The translations under genes and the position numbers were made by a program. Below, piece by piece: positions 21,247 to 32,269 of a stretch of DNA of 64,000 nt. Source of the stretch: Hygrophila difformis. Lineage: Eukaryota; Streptophyta; Magnoliopsida; Lamiales; Acanthaceae. Each line of letters opens with the position of its first letter. Position 1 is the stretch's first letter. The stretch spans positions 14,530,238-14,594,237 of the forward strand of contig JAOANR010000002.1 of assembly GCA_030278955.1 (NCBI GenBank), given 5' to 3'. The notes under the pieces are model-generated. The model saw nothing but the letters and a program-made list of their open reading frames with translations, was not told the origin of the DNA and made no database searches.

Positions 21247-24200
21247 TTATGCCCCCATAACTGCTCCTGAGTCGCTTTGGAAAATTTTGGGATATTTCTG
21301 CTTCATATCCGCCTCCAATTCCCATGTCGCTTCCTCAGTGCCATGATTTGACCATAAGACCTTCACCATCTTCACAGTCTTGTTCCTTGTGACCCTTTCC
21401 TTGACTTCAAGTATCTCGATCGGATACTCCTCGTATGTCAGGTCGTCATCTATCTCAATCACGTCGGGTTGCAAAACATGAGTTGGGTCGTGTACGTATT
21501 TCTTCAATTGAGAAACGTGAAATACATTGTGCACTCGCGACAAATCTGGTGGAAGTGCCAAACGATAAGCCAAGGTACCTACGCGATCCAGAATCTCGTA
21601 CGGACCGATGTAGCGAGGACTCAGCTTTCCTCGTTTACCGAATCGCATCACCCCCTTCATGGGCGACACTTTTAGCATGACCTTGTCTCCCACCTCAAAT
21701 TCCAACTCTTGCCACCTAGTGTCGGCATAACACTTCTGCCTGTCTTGTGCGGCTTTCATTTTCTGTTGAACCACCTTGATTTGTCTGCTCATATCTTCAA
21801 TGAGTTGCGGTCCAACAACTATCGAATTATCATCTTTCGTCCAGCACAACGGACTGCGACATTTTCGTCCATAAAGCGCTTCGAACGGTGCCATGCCAAT
21901 GCTAGTGTGATGACTGTTGTTGTACGAGAATTCAATTAACGGCAAGTGGTCTTCCCAACTTCCCTTGAATTCGAGTACGCACGCTCTTAGCATGTCCTCA
22001 AGCGTCTGAATTGTGCGCTCAGTCTGACCGTCCATCATTGGATGAAATGCTGTGCTCATCTTGATTTGGGTTCCTAAGGCTTCTTGTAGTTTAGTCCAGA
22101 AGTTGGAGACGAATCTACTATCTCGGTCTGAGATAATATCATGCGGTACTCCGTGCCTTCGGACCACGTTCTCGATGTATGCCTTAGCTAGTTGATCCAT
22201 CGACCAATTTTCCTTCATTGGTATGAAAATGGCGGCCTTTGTTAACCGATCAACTATTACCCAAATTTTATTCATTCCTTGGGGAGATCTTGGTAACCCC
22301 GAAACAAAATCCATGGAGATGCCGTCCCATTTCCAGCTTGGGATCTCCAATGGCTTTACCAACCCTAGTGGCTTTTGCCTCACTGCCTTCACCTTCTGGC
22401 AGGTTATGCACTTAGCCACAAAGTCGGCAACATCCTGCTTCATCCGCGGCCACCAATAGATTTTCTTTAAGTCCTTGTACAACTTATCCCCACCAGGGTG
22501 GACTGAATAAGGTGTATTGTGGCCTACTTCCATGAGTTTTCTCTACAGTTCCTCGCACTTACGAGGAACGCACCATCTTCCTTTAAAACGGATACTTCCG
22601 TCCTCATGGATTATGAATCCTACCGCCTTTCCCTCACCTATCTTTTCTTTGATTCTCTGGAGATTCTCGTCGTCCGGTTGGGCTTCTCGAATCTCGTCAA
22701 ATACGGTAGATTCAAATGTTATGGCGTTCACTGTTTCTACCACGGTCCCATAATGGACTAGTTCAGTATCCAACTTAGCTAGGTCCATATACAGTTCCGA
22801 AGGTAGAATGAGTATGTTCGCCGTGTGCCTCGTCTTGCGACTCAGTGCGTCCGCAACGACGTTCGCCTTGCCTTCATGGTAGGCTATATCCAGATCGTAA
22901 TCCTTGATCAGCTCGAGCCATCTCATCTGCCTCATATTTAACTCTTTCTGAGTAAATATATACTTGAGGCTCTTGTGATCGATAAACATCCGACAAGTTC
23001 GTCCATATAGGTAGTGTCGCCAGATCTTAAGAGCGAACACTACCGCTGCTAGTTCCAGATCATGTGTCGGATAGATTCCTTCGTGTGGCTTGAGTTGCCT
23101 TGATGCATAAGCAATCACCCTTTGGTTTTGCATTAGCACGCAACCAAGACCTTCTTTCGAGGCGTCGCTGTACACCTCATAATCCTCAGTTTCTGATGGC
23201 AATGCTAAGACCGGTGCTGATGTGAGTCTCTCCTTAAGCTCTCGGAATGACTGCTCACACTCAGCTGTCCATTCGAACTTCAATCCTTTCTTCAGTAATT
23301 GGGTCATCGGTCTCGCAATTTTTGAAAAGTCTTTCACAAATCTTCGGTAGTACCCGGCTAGTCCTAGAAAACTTCTTACCTCAATCTGGTTTGTTGGTGC
23401 CGGCCAATCAGACACTGCCGATATCTTTGCCGGGTCGACTGATACTCCTTTAGCCGATACTATATGACCTAGAAAGGCGACTTCTTTCTTCCAAAACTCG
23501 CACTTTGACAGCTTCGCGTAGAGTTGATTTTTCCTCAAAAGTCCGAGTACTTGGTGCAAATGACTTCGATGCTCTTCTTCATTCCTCGAGTAAACTAGGA
23601 TGTCATCGATGAATACGACAACACATGAGTCTAGTAACTCTGGGAAAACACTATTCATGAGGTTCATGAATATTGCGGGAGCATTACTCAGACCGAAGGA
23701 CATTACGGTGAATTCGTAGTGTCCATACCTTGTTCGGAAAGCTGTCTTTGGTATATCTTGCTCGGCGATACGCATTTGGTGGTATCCCGATCTCAGATCA
23801 ACTTTTGAAAATACCGACGCTCCTTTCAGCTGATCGAAGAGATCTTCGATCCTAGGTAGCGGGTACTTGTTCTTAATCGTCACTTGATTAAGACCTCTGT
23901 AGTCGATGCACAATCGGAGTCCGCCGTCCTTCTTTTTCACGAACAGGACTGGTGCTCCCCATGGTGATGTGCTCGGCCGAATGTATCCCTTTGATAACAA
24001 CTCCTCGAGTTGTTCTTTCAGCTCCTTCATCTCAGCAGGCGCCATGCGATATGGTGCCTTCGACACCGGTTCGATCCCGGGTACGAGATCGATTGTGAAC
24101 TCAACTTCCCGCTCAGGAGGCATTCCTGGGATATCTTCCGGAAAGGCGTCTGGGTATTCGTTTATGACGGGAATACTGTCGATCTTGCTCTCTTCGCCTT

Positions 24201-25914
24201 CCAGATTATGCACGTAGCATGCGTACAGTTGGTATCCCTTCTGCATGAGATTGCAGAACTTTACTGCATTGACTACCTTGGCACCCTTCTTCTGAGGCTG
24301 CATTTAGTAAATGACCTTCTTCCCGCGACTCTTCGCCAACGAGATCTTATGCTTTTGGCACTCGATGATAGCCTTGTATCGCTTCAACCAGTCCATTCCC
24401 AAGATGATGTCGGAATCCTTAAGGTCAAATTCTATGAGATTCGCAAAGAATTCAATGTTTTTGATTACTATCGGGATCCCGTCGTATCGTTTGGAGCACG
24501 ATACTATCTTACCCGATGGTAATTGGATTCCTAAGTTAATGTTATTCGGCGCTGGTAGATCTAACGCAGATATAATTCTCGTGGAAATCAAAGAGCAACT
24601 CGCTCCTGAGTCAAATAAGACCTTGACAGGTACGCTTAAAGCAGTAAACATACCTTCGATCACATCGCCTTGAGCAGCTAAGTCCGCTTGATTGATCACA
24701 TTCAGGCGTCCTACTGGCCTGCCTTGATTTCCATGCTGGTTTGGATTCTGAGTTGGCCTCTGTGCCTGCGGGAACCTCTGTCCTTGGTTGTTCTGCTGGT
24801 TTGGCCCAGCTGGTCTGTTTCCCTGAGGACGGTTCATCAGGTCCAACCTCTTGTCGATGCGGTCCTCCCTTGTCCAGCACTCATTTTTCATATGGCCCTC
24901 TCGGCCACACCGGTAACAATGCCCCGGTCTTGGGCATTCACGCACCAAGTGCGGAATGTCGCACTTCTGGAATCTGGGTATGAAGGCGCCCTGGTTATCC
25001 GGCCTCCGGTTTCCTTGGCCTCCTTGATTGAACTCTCTGTTATCTGGCTTCCTCTGACCATCATTTCTTCCTTGGTCATTTCCCCTTCTGAAGTGATTTC
25101 CAGTGTTATTGTTCCGGTTCTTCTTATCAAAGTTGTTTAGGCCCTTGCTCGACTCTCCATGGTCCTTGCGCTTCAGCTGTTGTACTCGTGCAATTGCCAC
25201 TGCACGATCGTAAACAGCCTGCAGAGTTGTGTGCTATCCGCCAACTAAAATCTCTCTGATGCTGAGGTTCAGCCCCATCTCAAACTTCTGGCATCTGTCA
25301 GCATCAGTCGGTACCTGTCTTGGAGCGAAACGGACGAGCTCCTTAAACTTTGTGTAGTATTCTTGAATTGTCTAGGTGCCTTGACGGAGATTAATGAATT
25401 CCTCGTACTTAGCAATTTTCGTGCTGAGGGGATAGAACCTTTCCCTCATCATCTCCTTAAATTCTTCCCAGAAATAGGCGTGTTCGCCATCGGCAAGCCC
25501 TTCTTGGTGGTTTTGCCACCATTCGTCAGCTTCTCCACTTAAATAGTATACGGCCACTCCAACTTTCTCGTTTTCGGGACACCTGACGGCATTTAGCAGC
25601 TTGTCAAAAGTCCTGATCCAGTCTTCCAGCTTTGCGGCATCCTCCTGTCCCTCATAGTGGGGCGGCTGGTAAGGATTTACCATCGCCAAGTAATTTATTG
25701 GAGCTGCTGGGGGTGGCACTGCTGCCTGTGCTCGATTAACTTCCGCGTTTCCTAAGGCAATGAGGACTTGCTCAACTGTCCTCAGTCGTTCATCCATTGC
25801 GTTAGGAGCATGATTAGGTTGACCTCCTGGATTCGGCGGGTTGCACCAACTGGAGCATTAGCGTTCCCTGGAATCTCAGCTCGGGGTCTCCCTCTGGGCG
25901 GCATTCTGATGACC
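21247..25914 (-). pseudogene. E3 gag-pol polyprotein, broken
   Basis: The ancestral start is the ATG at 25914. Order: gag, zinc knuckle (CX2CX4HX4C, about 24890-24935), protease DSGA, RT with intact FIDDILVYS (about 23600), RNase H, HHCC zinc site (about 22380-22480), integrase with Asp, Asp, Glu in place, and chromodomain at the C terminus (about 21300-21450). Breaks: a one-base loss near 25846 at the gag N terminus, TAG at 25372-25374 and 25234-25236 (both from Gln codons), TAA at 24304-24306 just before the protease/RT linker, and TAG at 22543-22545 before the integrase zinc finger. Unlike E1, the catalytic residues survive between the breaks. Confidence 0.93.
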
Positions 25915-26220
25915 AAGCATGCAGAGGTTAGATTCGCGGTTAGATGAAGGTTAATAGTCGAGTTAGACTATGATCCTCAAAACTCTAGGTGCGAAAGGAA
26001 ACCGAAATGGCAAGAAAGGAAAAACACTAAGTACGAAATTCCAATAGATAATAATGCTTTGGTAGCGAGGATTACATCATGATATACTACTAAGTTACCA
26101 CTACGTAAAATGTGATAACGATACGGTAACAAGATGTGATAATGCTAGTACGCAATGTACGGAATCGGAATACTAGTAAAAGCAAGTAAAGAAGTCCATC
26201 TCGGAAATCGCGTGCAACGC

Positions 26221-26676
26221 CTAAAGCAAGTAGTCAGGGGAGTAGCCGAGCATCCTGCGATCGGCCTCAATCTCCTCGTCAGTGTCAAGAGGCAGTGGAG
26301 GGTTCTCCACGACCTCCTCGGGATCCTCGTCTACAATGTTGATAAACTCATCCGGGTCAAATTCCTCCTCTTCTTCCATTTCTGGCTCAGGGTTGAGCTG
26401 GTTTTGCAGCCCAACTACTACCTCCTCCAATGCAAATATACGCCCCTGCAACATGTGTACATGGTGACGGCAATCCTCAAACTCAGCTGCCAAAGCATCG
26501 TGGCGTGCGGCAATCTGGTTAGTCCTAATAGTCATCACCTCCATCCTCTCTTCCATTGCCACAATCCTATTCCTATCATTTGCGGCATCCCTAGTAATGT
26601 GGCGAAGCTCATGCGTGATATCGGACATAGAGCATAACAAGCGCATGATAGAGTCCTATAATCTTGGGTCGGCCAT
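26221..26676 (-). pseudogene. Pre-gag ORF of E3, interrupted at codon 7
   Basis: The same 151-codon frame as 6449-6904 in E1, with identical length from ATG (26676) to stop. Codon 7, Gln in E1, is TAG here. An in-frame Met at 26646 could still give 141 residues. The N-terminal helical half, acidic middle and YSPDYLL tail are all kept, and most nucleotide changes from E1 are silent. Function unknown. Confidence 0.72.
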
Positions 26677-26923
26677 CTAACATGCAAATTTTTGCATTAA
26701 GGGATTTGCCACATAATAATTATAACTTTGTTAATGCACATGCTTCCCCCCCAAAATAGTACTAATTTTTAAGACTTGTCGAATTTTCGAGATATACTTT
26801 TCCATGGGTTTTAAAAATAAAAATTCCTTTTTCCATGGAAATAATACTCAAAATGCTTAAAAATAATATGGAATAATTTGGGCCTCTATAGTGGGCCGAA
26901 AAATAATAGCTTTAAAATTTTCG

Positions 26924-26936
26924 GGCTCTGATACCA
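26924..26936 (-). promoter_or_regulatory. E3 primer-binding site (initiator tRNA-Met)
   Basis: Minus-strand TGGTATCAGAGCC, three bases from the LTR edge at 26940, as in E1. Confidence 0.92.
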
Positions 26937-26939
26937 CTT

Positions 26940-29490
26940 TGTAACACCCCGGATTTGATCACCCAGGCCAGGGCATTACCGCCACACCTTTCTAAACAAG
27001 ACACGAACCAAGTCGAGCTTATTTAGAAAGATGCTAAGGCTAAGTTATACCAAATTTTAAAACAATTTGAAATCCATTCAAATATGCCCGAAGTAAAATC
27101 AGTTCAGAGTATCACATGCATAAAATAAGTAATAGTAGTGCGGAAGCAAAATAGGGCCAAACAGATGGCCAAAACCAAAGTTCAACGTTCCAAGTCCAAT
27201 ACGAGAAATTTAAAGTAAAATAAATGCGACAAGTTCTTTCTTCGAAAAATCCCATCCCGTCGTGCCATGACTTACTCTGCGAAAAATGGAAAACAACAAA
27301 TTATCAGTACAAACGGTACTGCGTAAGTTAATGTATAGCATAACAAAATTTAAAGTTTTTAGATGAGTAAAAAGATAGGAGTTTAATTTTTAAAATAGAC
27401 GAGTGAATTAATATACGGGAATTCTAACACTTTACCACATACATCATTACCAATGTTCTTTTTGATCGAGGACACCAAATATGACCTTGGGGACTTACAC
27501 CCACAAGACCTCCATTAATATGATTCTAGGCCTAAGCCCTTTCGAATCAACCCACCTCTGGGACTCGTACCCACGAGGGATGTGAAAGCAGTGACCCTAT
27601 ACAGACCGCTCCGGAGCCCTAGACAACCCATACGGATACATCTAGGAGTATAGACTCTTACTAACACGAAACCACAATATCATATGCGCCGTTTTGGCCA
27701 TACAAAAAGAGGGGGCGGCCCAACGAGCTCACGCCAAGTGCACTTACCCTCTAAAACGTCGGGCATCCCACTCGATCAAAACTTACAAAGTTTAAAAGTC
27801 ATAATTTCACACTTTACAATACCACACAATTCCAGATTTCATATATTTTCAAAAACGAGTATCAATCGACTCGTACATCATCAAAATACATAAGTACGAT
27901 TTTACCGACAAAGAGTCGCCACTGGCAGTTTCAGAAATCGAATTTGGAAACTTAGCAGAACATTTTCAAAAATTCCGAAAGTTTTACAGGAGCTAGGAAA
28001 CACCCAAATGAACATTTTTCATAGAAATAAGCTATTTCAAAATCGTACTCTAAGTGGCTTAAAAAAAATCATTTCAGAACTTATCTTTCAAAGGCATAGG
28101 AATTTACTATTCACTTCGACCACAGTTCCTTTAAAAATTCATAACAATTCCAAAATTGATCCAAAAATACTGAAATTTTACAGGGATAAACTAAACACAT
28201 AAATGATCAACTTTAATGAAGAAACCATCCATCAAAAAAGATCGTAAATAGGAGTAATACGAACAACAAAATCTGTCTACACCATGAATTTAAAGCTGTC
28301 ATCATAAACTCAGAAAATACCAGATGCTTTTTCGTCGCCCAAATCATGTCCAAAAATTATGAAAATGTACAGAGATCATATTCAAGGTGTTAGAAACATT
28401 TTTCATTCAGAAACGTTTCTCCAAAAACGAACGGATCTAGGTGAACAAGGATGAACAAAAGTAGCTATCCTGAAGAAACCCTAAATCACAGATTTGACAA
28501 GGAGTGGATTTCGAGTTGTATCTCCATGAATACTCAACCAAAAGCTCTAAAATTTCATATGCACATCATTAAATTACTTGGTAAGAGATTAAGATCGAAA
28601 AATCCTTTGGTGGTTGCTTGGAAATCGGCCAAAACAGTCCCCACGAACACTCCTTCAACCGAATGACCCTATTTGAGAGACGTAGAAGAAGTTTCCTAAT
28701 GAGAAGAGAAAAGATCCGAGTTTAAGGACTAGGAATGAACTAGAAGCCTTACCAACACTTGAGGAATGGCTTGGGATTCCTTGGATTCGTCCAAACTCCT
28801 TGGAATGGAAGAACTCTCAACACTACTCACCTAACACTCAAAGGAATGTTGATTTTCGGATTAGTGAATGAGTGGGGTTTGGGGCCTGATTTGGGGATAA
28901 GAATGGAGATGTTAATCTTCCCAAGGGCTGCCATAATGCCCCTAGGAAAGTTAAAAACCAATTAATCTGGTCAAGAATCGAAATGAAGGTTCCCAAAGCC
29001 CATATTCACTCACCTTATCCACTAATGCTCACCTAATTCCATTTGGTTCATGCATAACCCTTAATCCAACTATGTAGAGTTCTAGAAGCTTCTAAATTCA
29101 TCCAAATGGAGTCTCAATACACCCCCAAGGTCTGAAACATGATTGTGGCTCGATTCCATGAATTCAAGCTCGACTTAATGGCGGTAACATGGTTGAAACG
29201 CATAGCAGCGTTTCAAAACGCTGCTACTGAGGTGGTGGCGCGCCACCGCGCCACCACCAGGCTGCGTGCCTGTCTCTCTCTTTTTTTTTTTAAAAAAAAA
29301 ATGATTTTTAATCTCTAAAAATCATACATGGATTATCCATGATTGTTGGATAATCCGATAACTCTCTTCGAGTTGCTATCGTACGAAAATATTTAATTCC
29401 GCTCTCCCGGAATTATTTCGGTTGCGATAGTTAAATCAAATTAATTAATTTTCGGATTAAATACTCGATGTTGATTTCTCGGGTATTATA
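26940..29490 (-). repeat. E3 5' LTR
   Basis: 2551 bp. It starts TGTAACACCCCGG and ends GGGTATTATA; the terminal CA of the plus strand has become TA. The dyad GCAGCGTTTCAAAACGCTGC is at 29205-29224. It is very similar to the left copy. Confidence 0.95.
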
Positions 29491-29495
29491 GCATG
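29491..29495 (+). repeat. E3 target-site duplication, right (GCATG)
   Basis: Second copy of the GCATG found at 18519-18523. Confidence 0.9.
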
Positions 29496-29797
29496 ATCAT
29501 GCATCGGGGATCACTTTGGACATTTAGTTATTTATTTTACATGACTTGCATGCGGGCTTGTTAACCCGTATTTTGTCCATGTCGGCCCTATATTTTAATT
29601 TCCGCTGCAACTTTTTATCATTTTCATGTATGGATGATATTACATTGTTATTTTTAAGTAATTCCGGACTTGCTTTTAAAACTCTTTTTAATACCCATAG
29701 CCTTGCAACTCTTTAGCAAGCTCGAAATGGTTCGTGTCTTGCTAGGGAGGTGTAGCGATGGCATCCCGACCTGGGTTATCAAATCCGGGGTGTTACA
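29496..29797 (+). repeat. E4 solo LTR, right part
   Basis: Continuation of the LTR interrupted at 18523, ending CCGGGGTGTTACA. Its last 100 bp closely match the end of the E2 LTR (15960-16058). The flank GTTAT would be the right target duplication, but the left copy is lost. Confidence 0.88.
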
Positions 29798-29910
29798 GTT
29801 ATAATTAACAAAATTGCACCAATACTTGTTTCCCCCTCAGCCAGCTTGTCCAATTTGGCACCAACCAAACGCCTCTCATCCACACCTCCAGCTTTCAATT
29901 CATAAACCAC
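29798..29910 (-). pseudogene. Possible host exon cut by the E4 LTR
   Basis: The minus strand from 29910 is open for about 37 codons after a TTTTTAG acceptor-like sequence, reading VVYELKAGGVDERR and onward, with ordinary non-repetitive codons. It runs straight into the E4 LTR at 29797. I do not recognise the protein. It may join a second possible exon at 30098-30190. The call rests on open frame, acceptor and composition only. Confidence 0.35.
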
Positions 29911-30097
29911 CTAAAAACCACCAACATTCATACTATAAAAATTAAACAACAAAATATTATAAAAATTAAACATTTATCTCAACTCAAATCATCTTCTTGG
30001 TTAGTCATCCAATTCCAAGAGATTTGCCATCCATACTATAAAAATTAAACAACAAAATATTATGTTTGCTATAAAAATTATCTTTTTATTTTGGCTC

Positions 30098-30190
30098 CTA
30101 TGACTCTGATTGTGGTTCCACTTCTAATGGTTGGGATGATTCTACTTCTAAGCACCACCACGAGTTTTTGAACCCATCGACTCCATAAAC
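30098..30190 (-). other. Possible host exon, 30 codons and a stop
   Basis: On the minus strand an ATATAG acceptor-like sequence precedes an open stretch beginning VYGVDGFKNSWWCLEVE and ending in TAG at 30098-30100. A GT inside it could also splice in phase to the open stretch at 29910. Unrecognised. Confidence 0.25.
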
Positions 30191-30199
30191 CTATATTTA

Positions 30200-30920
30200 T
30201 ACAAGAGAACACAATATGAATGAAAGTAAAATAATGGGAGCCAACAATATAATGGCAAACAGATTAAACAAATTTTAAATTTAATGGCAGATTGAAATTT
30301 AACACTAGAACTAGAACTTTCAATGGCAAACAGATTAAATTCATAGCACTAGAACATTAGAAGTAATATACAGGGATTGACAAACAGATTTAGCAATTAA
30401 TACCAATTTGAAAGCTCACCAAAACAAGTTGAAGACATAGAAAATAATAAAAATACCTGATATGTGCACTCCAAATTGGCAGCCTGTTACTGGTGCCTGC
30501 GGTAGTGACGGATGGCGGGCAAGTTCAAGATATAGCCGAGTTAGATCTGGAGGAAGAAAGAAATTAATCTGAGATGAAACAACGTGATTTGAGAATTGAA
30601 TGGCCTACGGTCAGCACAAAGCTTGACTACATTGAGTAGAATATGTTCAACTACTTGATTTTTTTTTTTTTTGTGCTTCTTGTTCATAATTCAAATCATA
30701 TTATGAAGCGAACATTTATGAATCATGTTATGTGCCCAGCTAGATACAACATCAGGGAATTCAATATAATTTCCCATGGACCCAGAACTTGCAGACACTC
30801 ACAAACTAATACAAGAAAAGATGTAAGACTTTTTCTTGACTAGGATTTCTCTGCCCTTTCTCTACTCATCATTGAAAAAATGCCACAAAATCTGACAGAA
30901 ATCAAACCTCACTCTCATTT
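30200..30920. other. Non-coding AT-rich stretch
   Basis: AT-rich, with a T run at 30659-30672. I see no gene, LTR end or convincing exon here. Confidence 0.5.
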
Positions 30921-30937
30921 GGGGCGGCGCTGGCTGC

Positions 30938-31207
30938 ATGATGGCTTGCGAGAAAGGAAGGGAAATGCGATGCTCGGCCTCGGCGTGGAAACTGAAGGGT
31001 GAAGATGGGGGGAACGGCGCCGTCGTTTCCTCGTCGTGCCGGCTGCTGGATGCTTGCGAGGAAGGAAGGGCAATGTGGTGCTCGGCCTCGGCGTGGAAAC
31101 TGAAGGGTGAAGATGGGGGAGCGGCGCCGTCGCTGCCTCGTCGCGCCAGCTGCTGGATGGATTGCAAGGAAGATGGCGGTGCTCGGCGTGGTCGTGGAAA
31201 CGAAAGG
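30938..31207. repeat. GC-rich tandem repeat (about 105-bp unit, 2.5 copies)
   Basis: Units around TGCTCGGCCTCGGCGTGGAA recur at about 30972, 31078 and (shortened) 31171. The frame is open on both strands, giving the repeats a coding look. A short related stretch with GAAGGGTGAA lies just past the E6 LTR (about 48960-48990), so the E5/E6 array probably inserted inside this locus. Confidence 0.6.
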
Positions 31208-31212
31208 GAGAA
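31208..31212 (+). repeat. Target-site duplication GAGAA, left of the E5/E6 array
   Basis: GAGAA precedes the first LTR and recurs at 48932-48936 after the third LTR. Confidence 0.7.
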
Positions 31213-32244
31213 CGACGTGGAAGCCGGAACTGTAGCAACAATAATACCATTTCCAGATGGACCCTGTTCAAGGAAGCAGATAAAGAAATTCACAACTCGT
31301 GTTGCTGAATTTTTCCAAGATCACTTTGACAAGGATCTGAAGAAAATATCCACAATCCGATCCGAAGCAACGTTGCTCTTACAGCTCGAGCAAACAGATG
31401 TCCGGGAGCTGAATCCCTAAACCCGAAAGAGTGATTGGACAAAGAATACCATCTTTTGTAATAGTGTAGGATATTAGACATCCTGAACACTTTGAATAAT
31501 TTTAGGAGAGAGAGGCAGGCAGGTTCGGTCTAGGGGTTTGGTCTATCACCATTAGACCGAACGGCCTTATGTTTTTACAAATTTTTCTTTCCATGGGCCA
31601 ATTCGGTCTTGGCATGCCAATTCGGTCTATTTTTCTTCTCCATAGACCGAATTGCATTGCCCTTTTCTTCTCTATTTTTCTCCTCCATTTCCCTTTCTCC
31701 AATTCGGTCTTGGCATGGCAATTCGGTCTAACACCTTTCAAACCGAATTGCCACATTTCGAATTGCCTCTCCTTTTCTTCTTTTCTCTTTTCCACCCTTC
31801 CATTCCAATTCGGTATTTTCTTGCATGTAGACCGAATTGCTACATCTCAAATTGCCTAGTTATTTTCCACTTTCTTGTATTTTATTTTTCATAATCATGT
31901 ACGTAGGGGCTTTGGCAAGTATAAATATGCCTCCCCCTTCACTTGTAATGGCACCTTTTGTTGAATTATAAGACTTAGCATTTTGCAAGCTTTCCAAGAG
32001 GTCATCTTCATCCTTATGAACCAAGTTCATTGGGACACATAAATCAACATTTGGTGTTGAATCTTACCATGTTGATTATCAACCAACAATTGATGTTAAT
32101 GAGGATGTGAGGACAAGACGTAGGGGCTTGTTTGCCTTCCATTGTTAAAATCTTGAGTTGGTAACTTCCATATCCATCTCTTCTTCTCCTCCTTATTTCT
32201 TCTTATTTTTCTTGTTTCAAGAATGTATCCTATGATCCATGGCA
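31213..32244 (+). repeat. LTR A of the E5/E6 array
   Basis: 1032 bp, ending CCATGGCA. It starts CGACGTGG where LTRs B and C have TGGCGTGG. It contains the tail of the pol reading frame (to 31420), a cluster of AATTCGGTCT motifs (about 31523-31845), and a TATA box. Confidence 0.85.
31920..31927 (+). promoter_or_regulatory. TATA box of LTR A
   Basis: TATAAATA followed by GCCTCCCCC, identical in LTR B (41289-41296) and LTR C (48608-48615). It is about 708 bp into the LTR, giving U3 about 735 bp and R-U5 about 300 bp. Promoter role inferred from position and conservation. Confidence 0.65.
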
Positions 32245-32256
32245 TTAGTTAGAATT

Positions 32257-32269
32257 TGGTATCAGAGCC
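32257..32269 (+). promoter_or_regulatory. E5 primer-binding site (initiator tRNA-Met)
   Basis: TGGTATCAGAGCC, 12 bases after the LTR end at 32244. The gap is longer than the usual 0-5 bases. Confidence 0.85.

Larger units (their letters stand above)
18524..29490 (-). mobile_element. E3: complete-ended Ty3/gypsy chromodomain retrotransposon, same family as E1
   Basis: 10,967 bp on the minus strand, with two LTRs, primer site, pre-gag ORF, gag-pol and polypurine tract, flanked by the 5-bp duplication GCATG. It is inserted into the E4 solo LTR. The two LTRs look very similar by eye (2563 and 2551 bp), which suggests a fairly recent insertion, yet gag-pol has four stops and one frameshift, so it was probably already defective when copied or was mobilised in trans. 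Confidence 0.95.

Noticed and set aside
30862..31293. 143-codon minus-strand ORF rich in Ser/Pro/His across the GC-rich repeat
   Set aside because: Open on both strands because of a stop-poor 105-bp tandem repeat; it also crosses an LTR edge, so not a natural host gene end.
31523..31845. AATTCGGTCT motifs considered as protein-coding repeats (several short ORFs in both directions)
   Set aside because: Motif occurs in both orientations and many frames, in untranslated LTR and leader sequence; short ORFs there are accidental.
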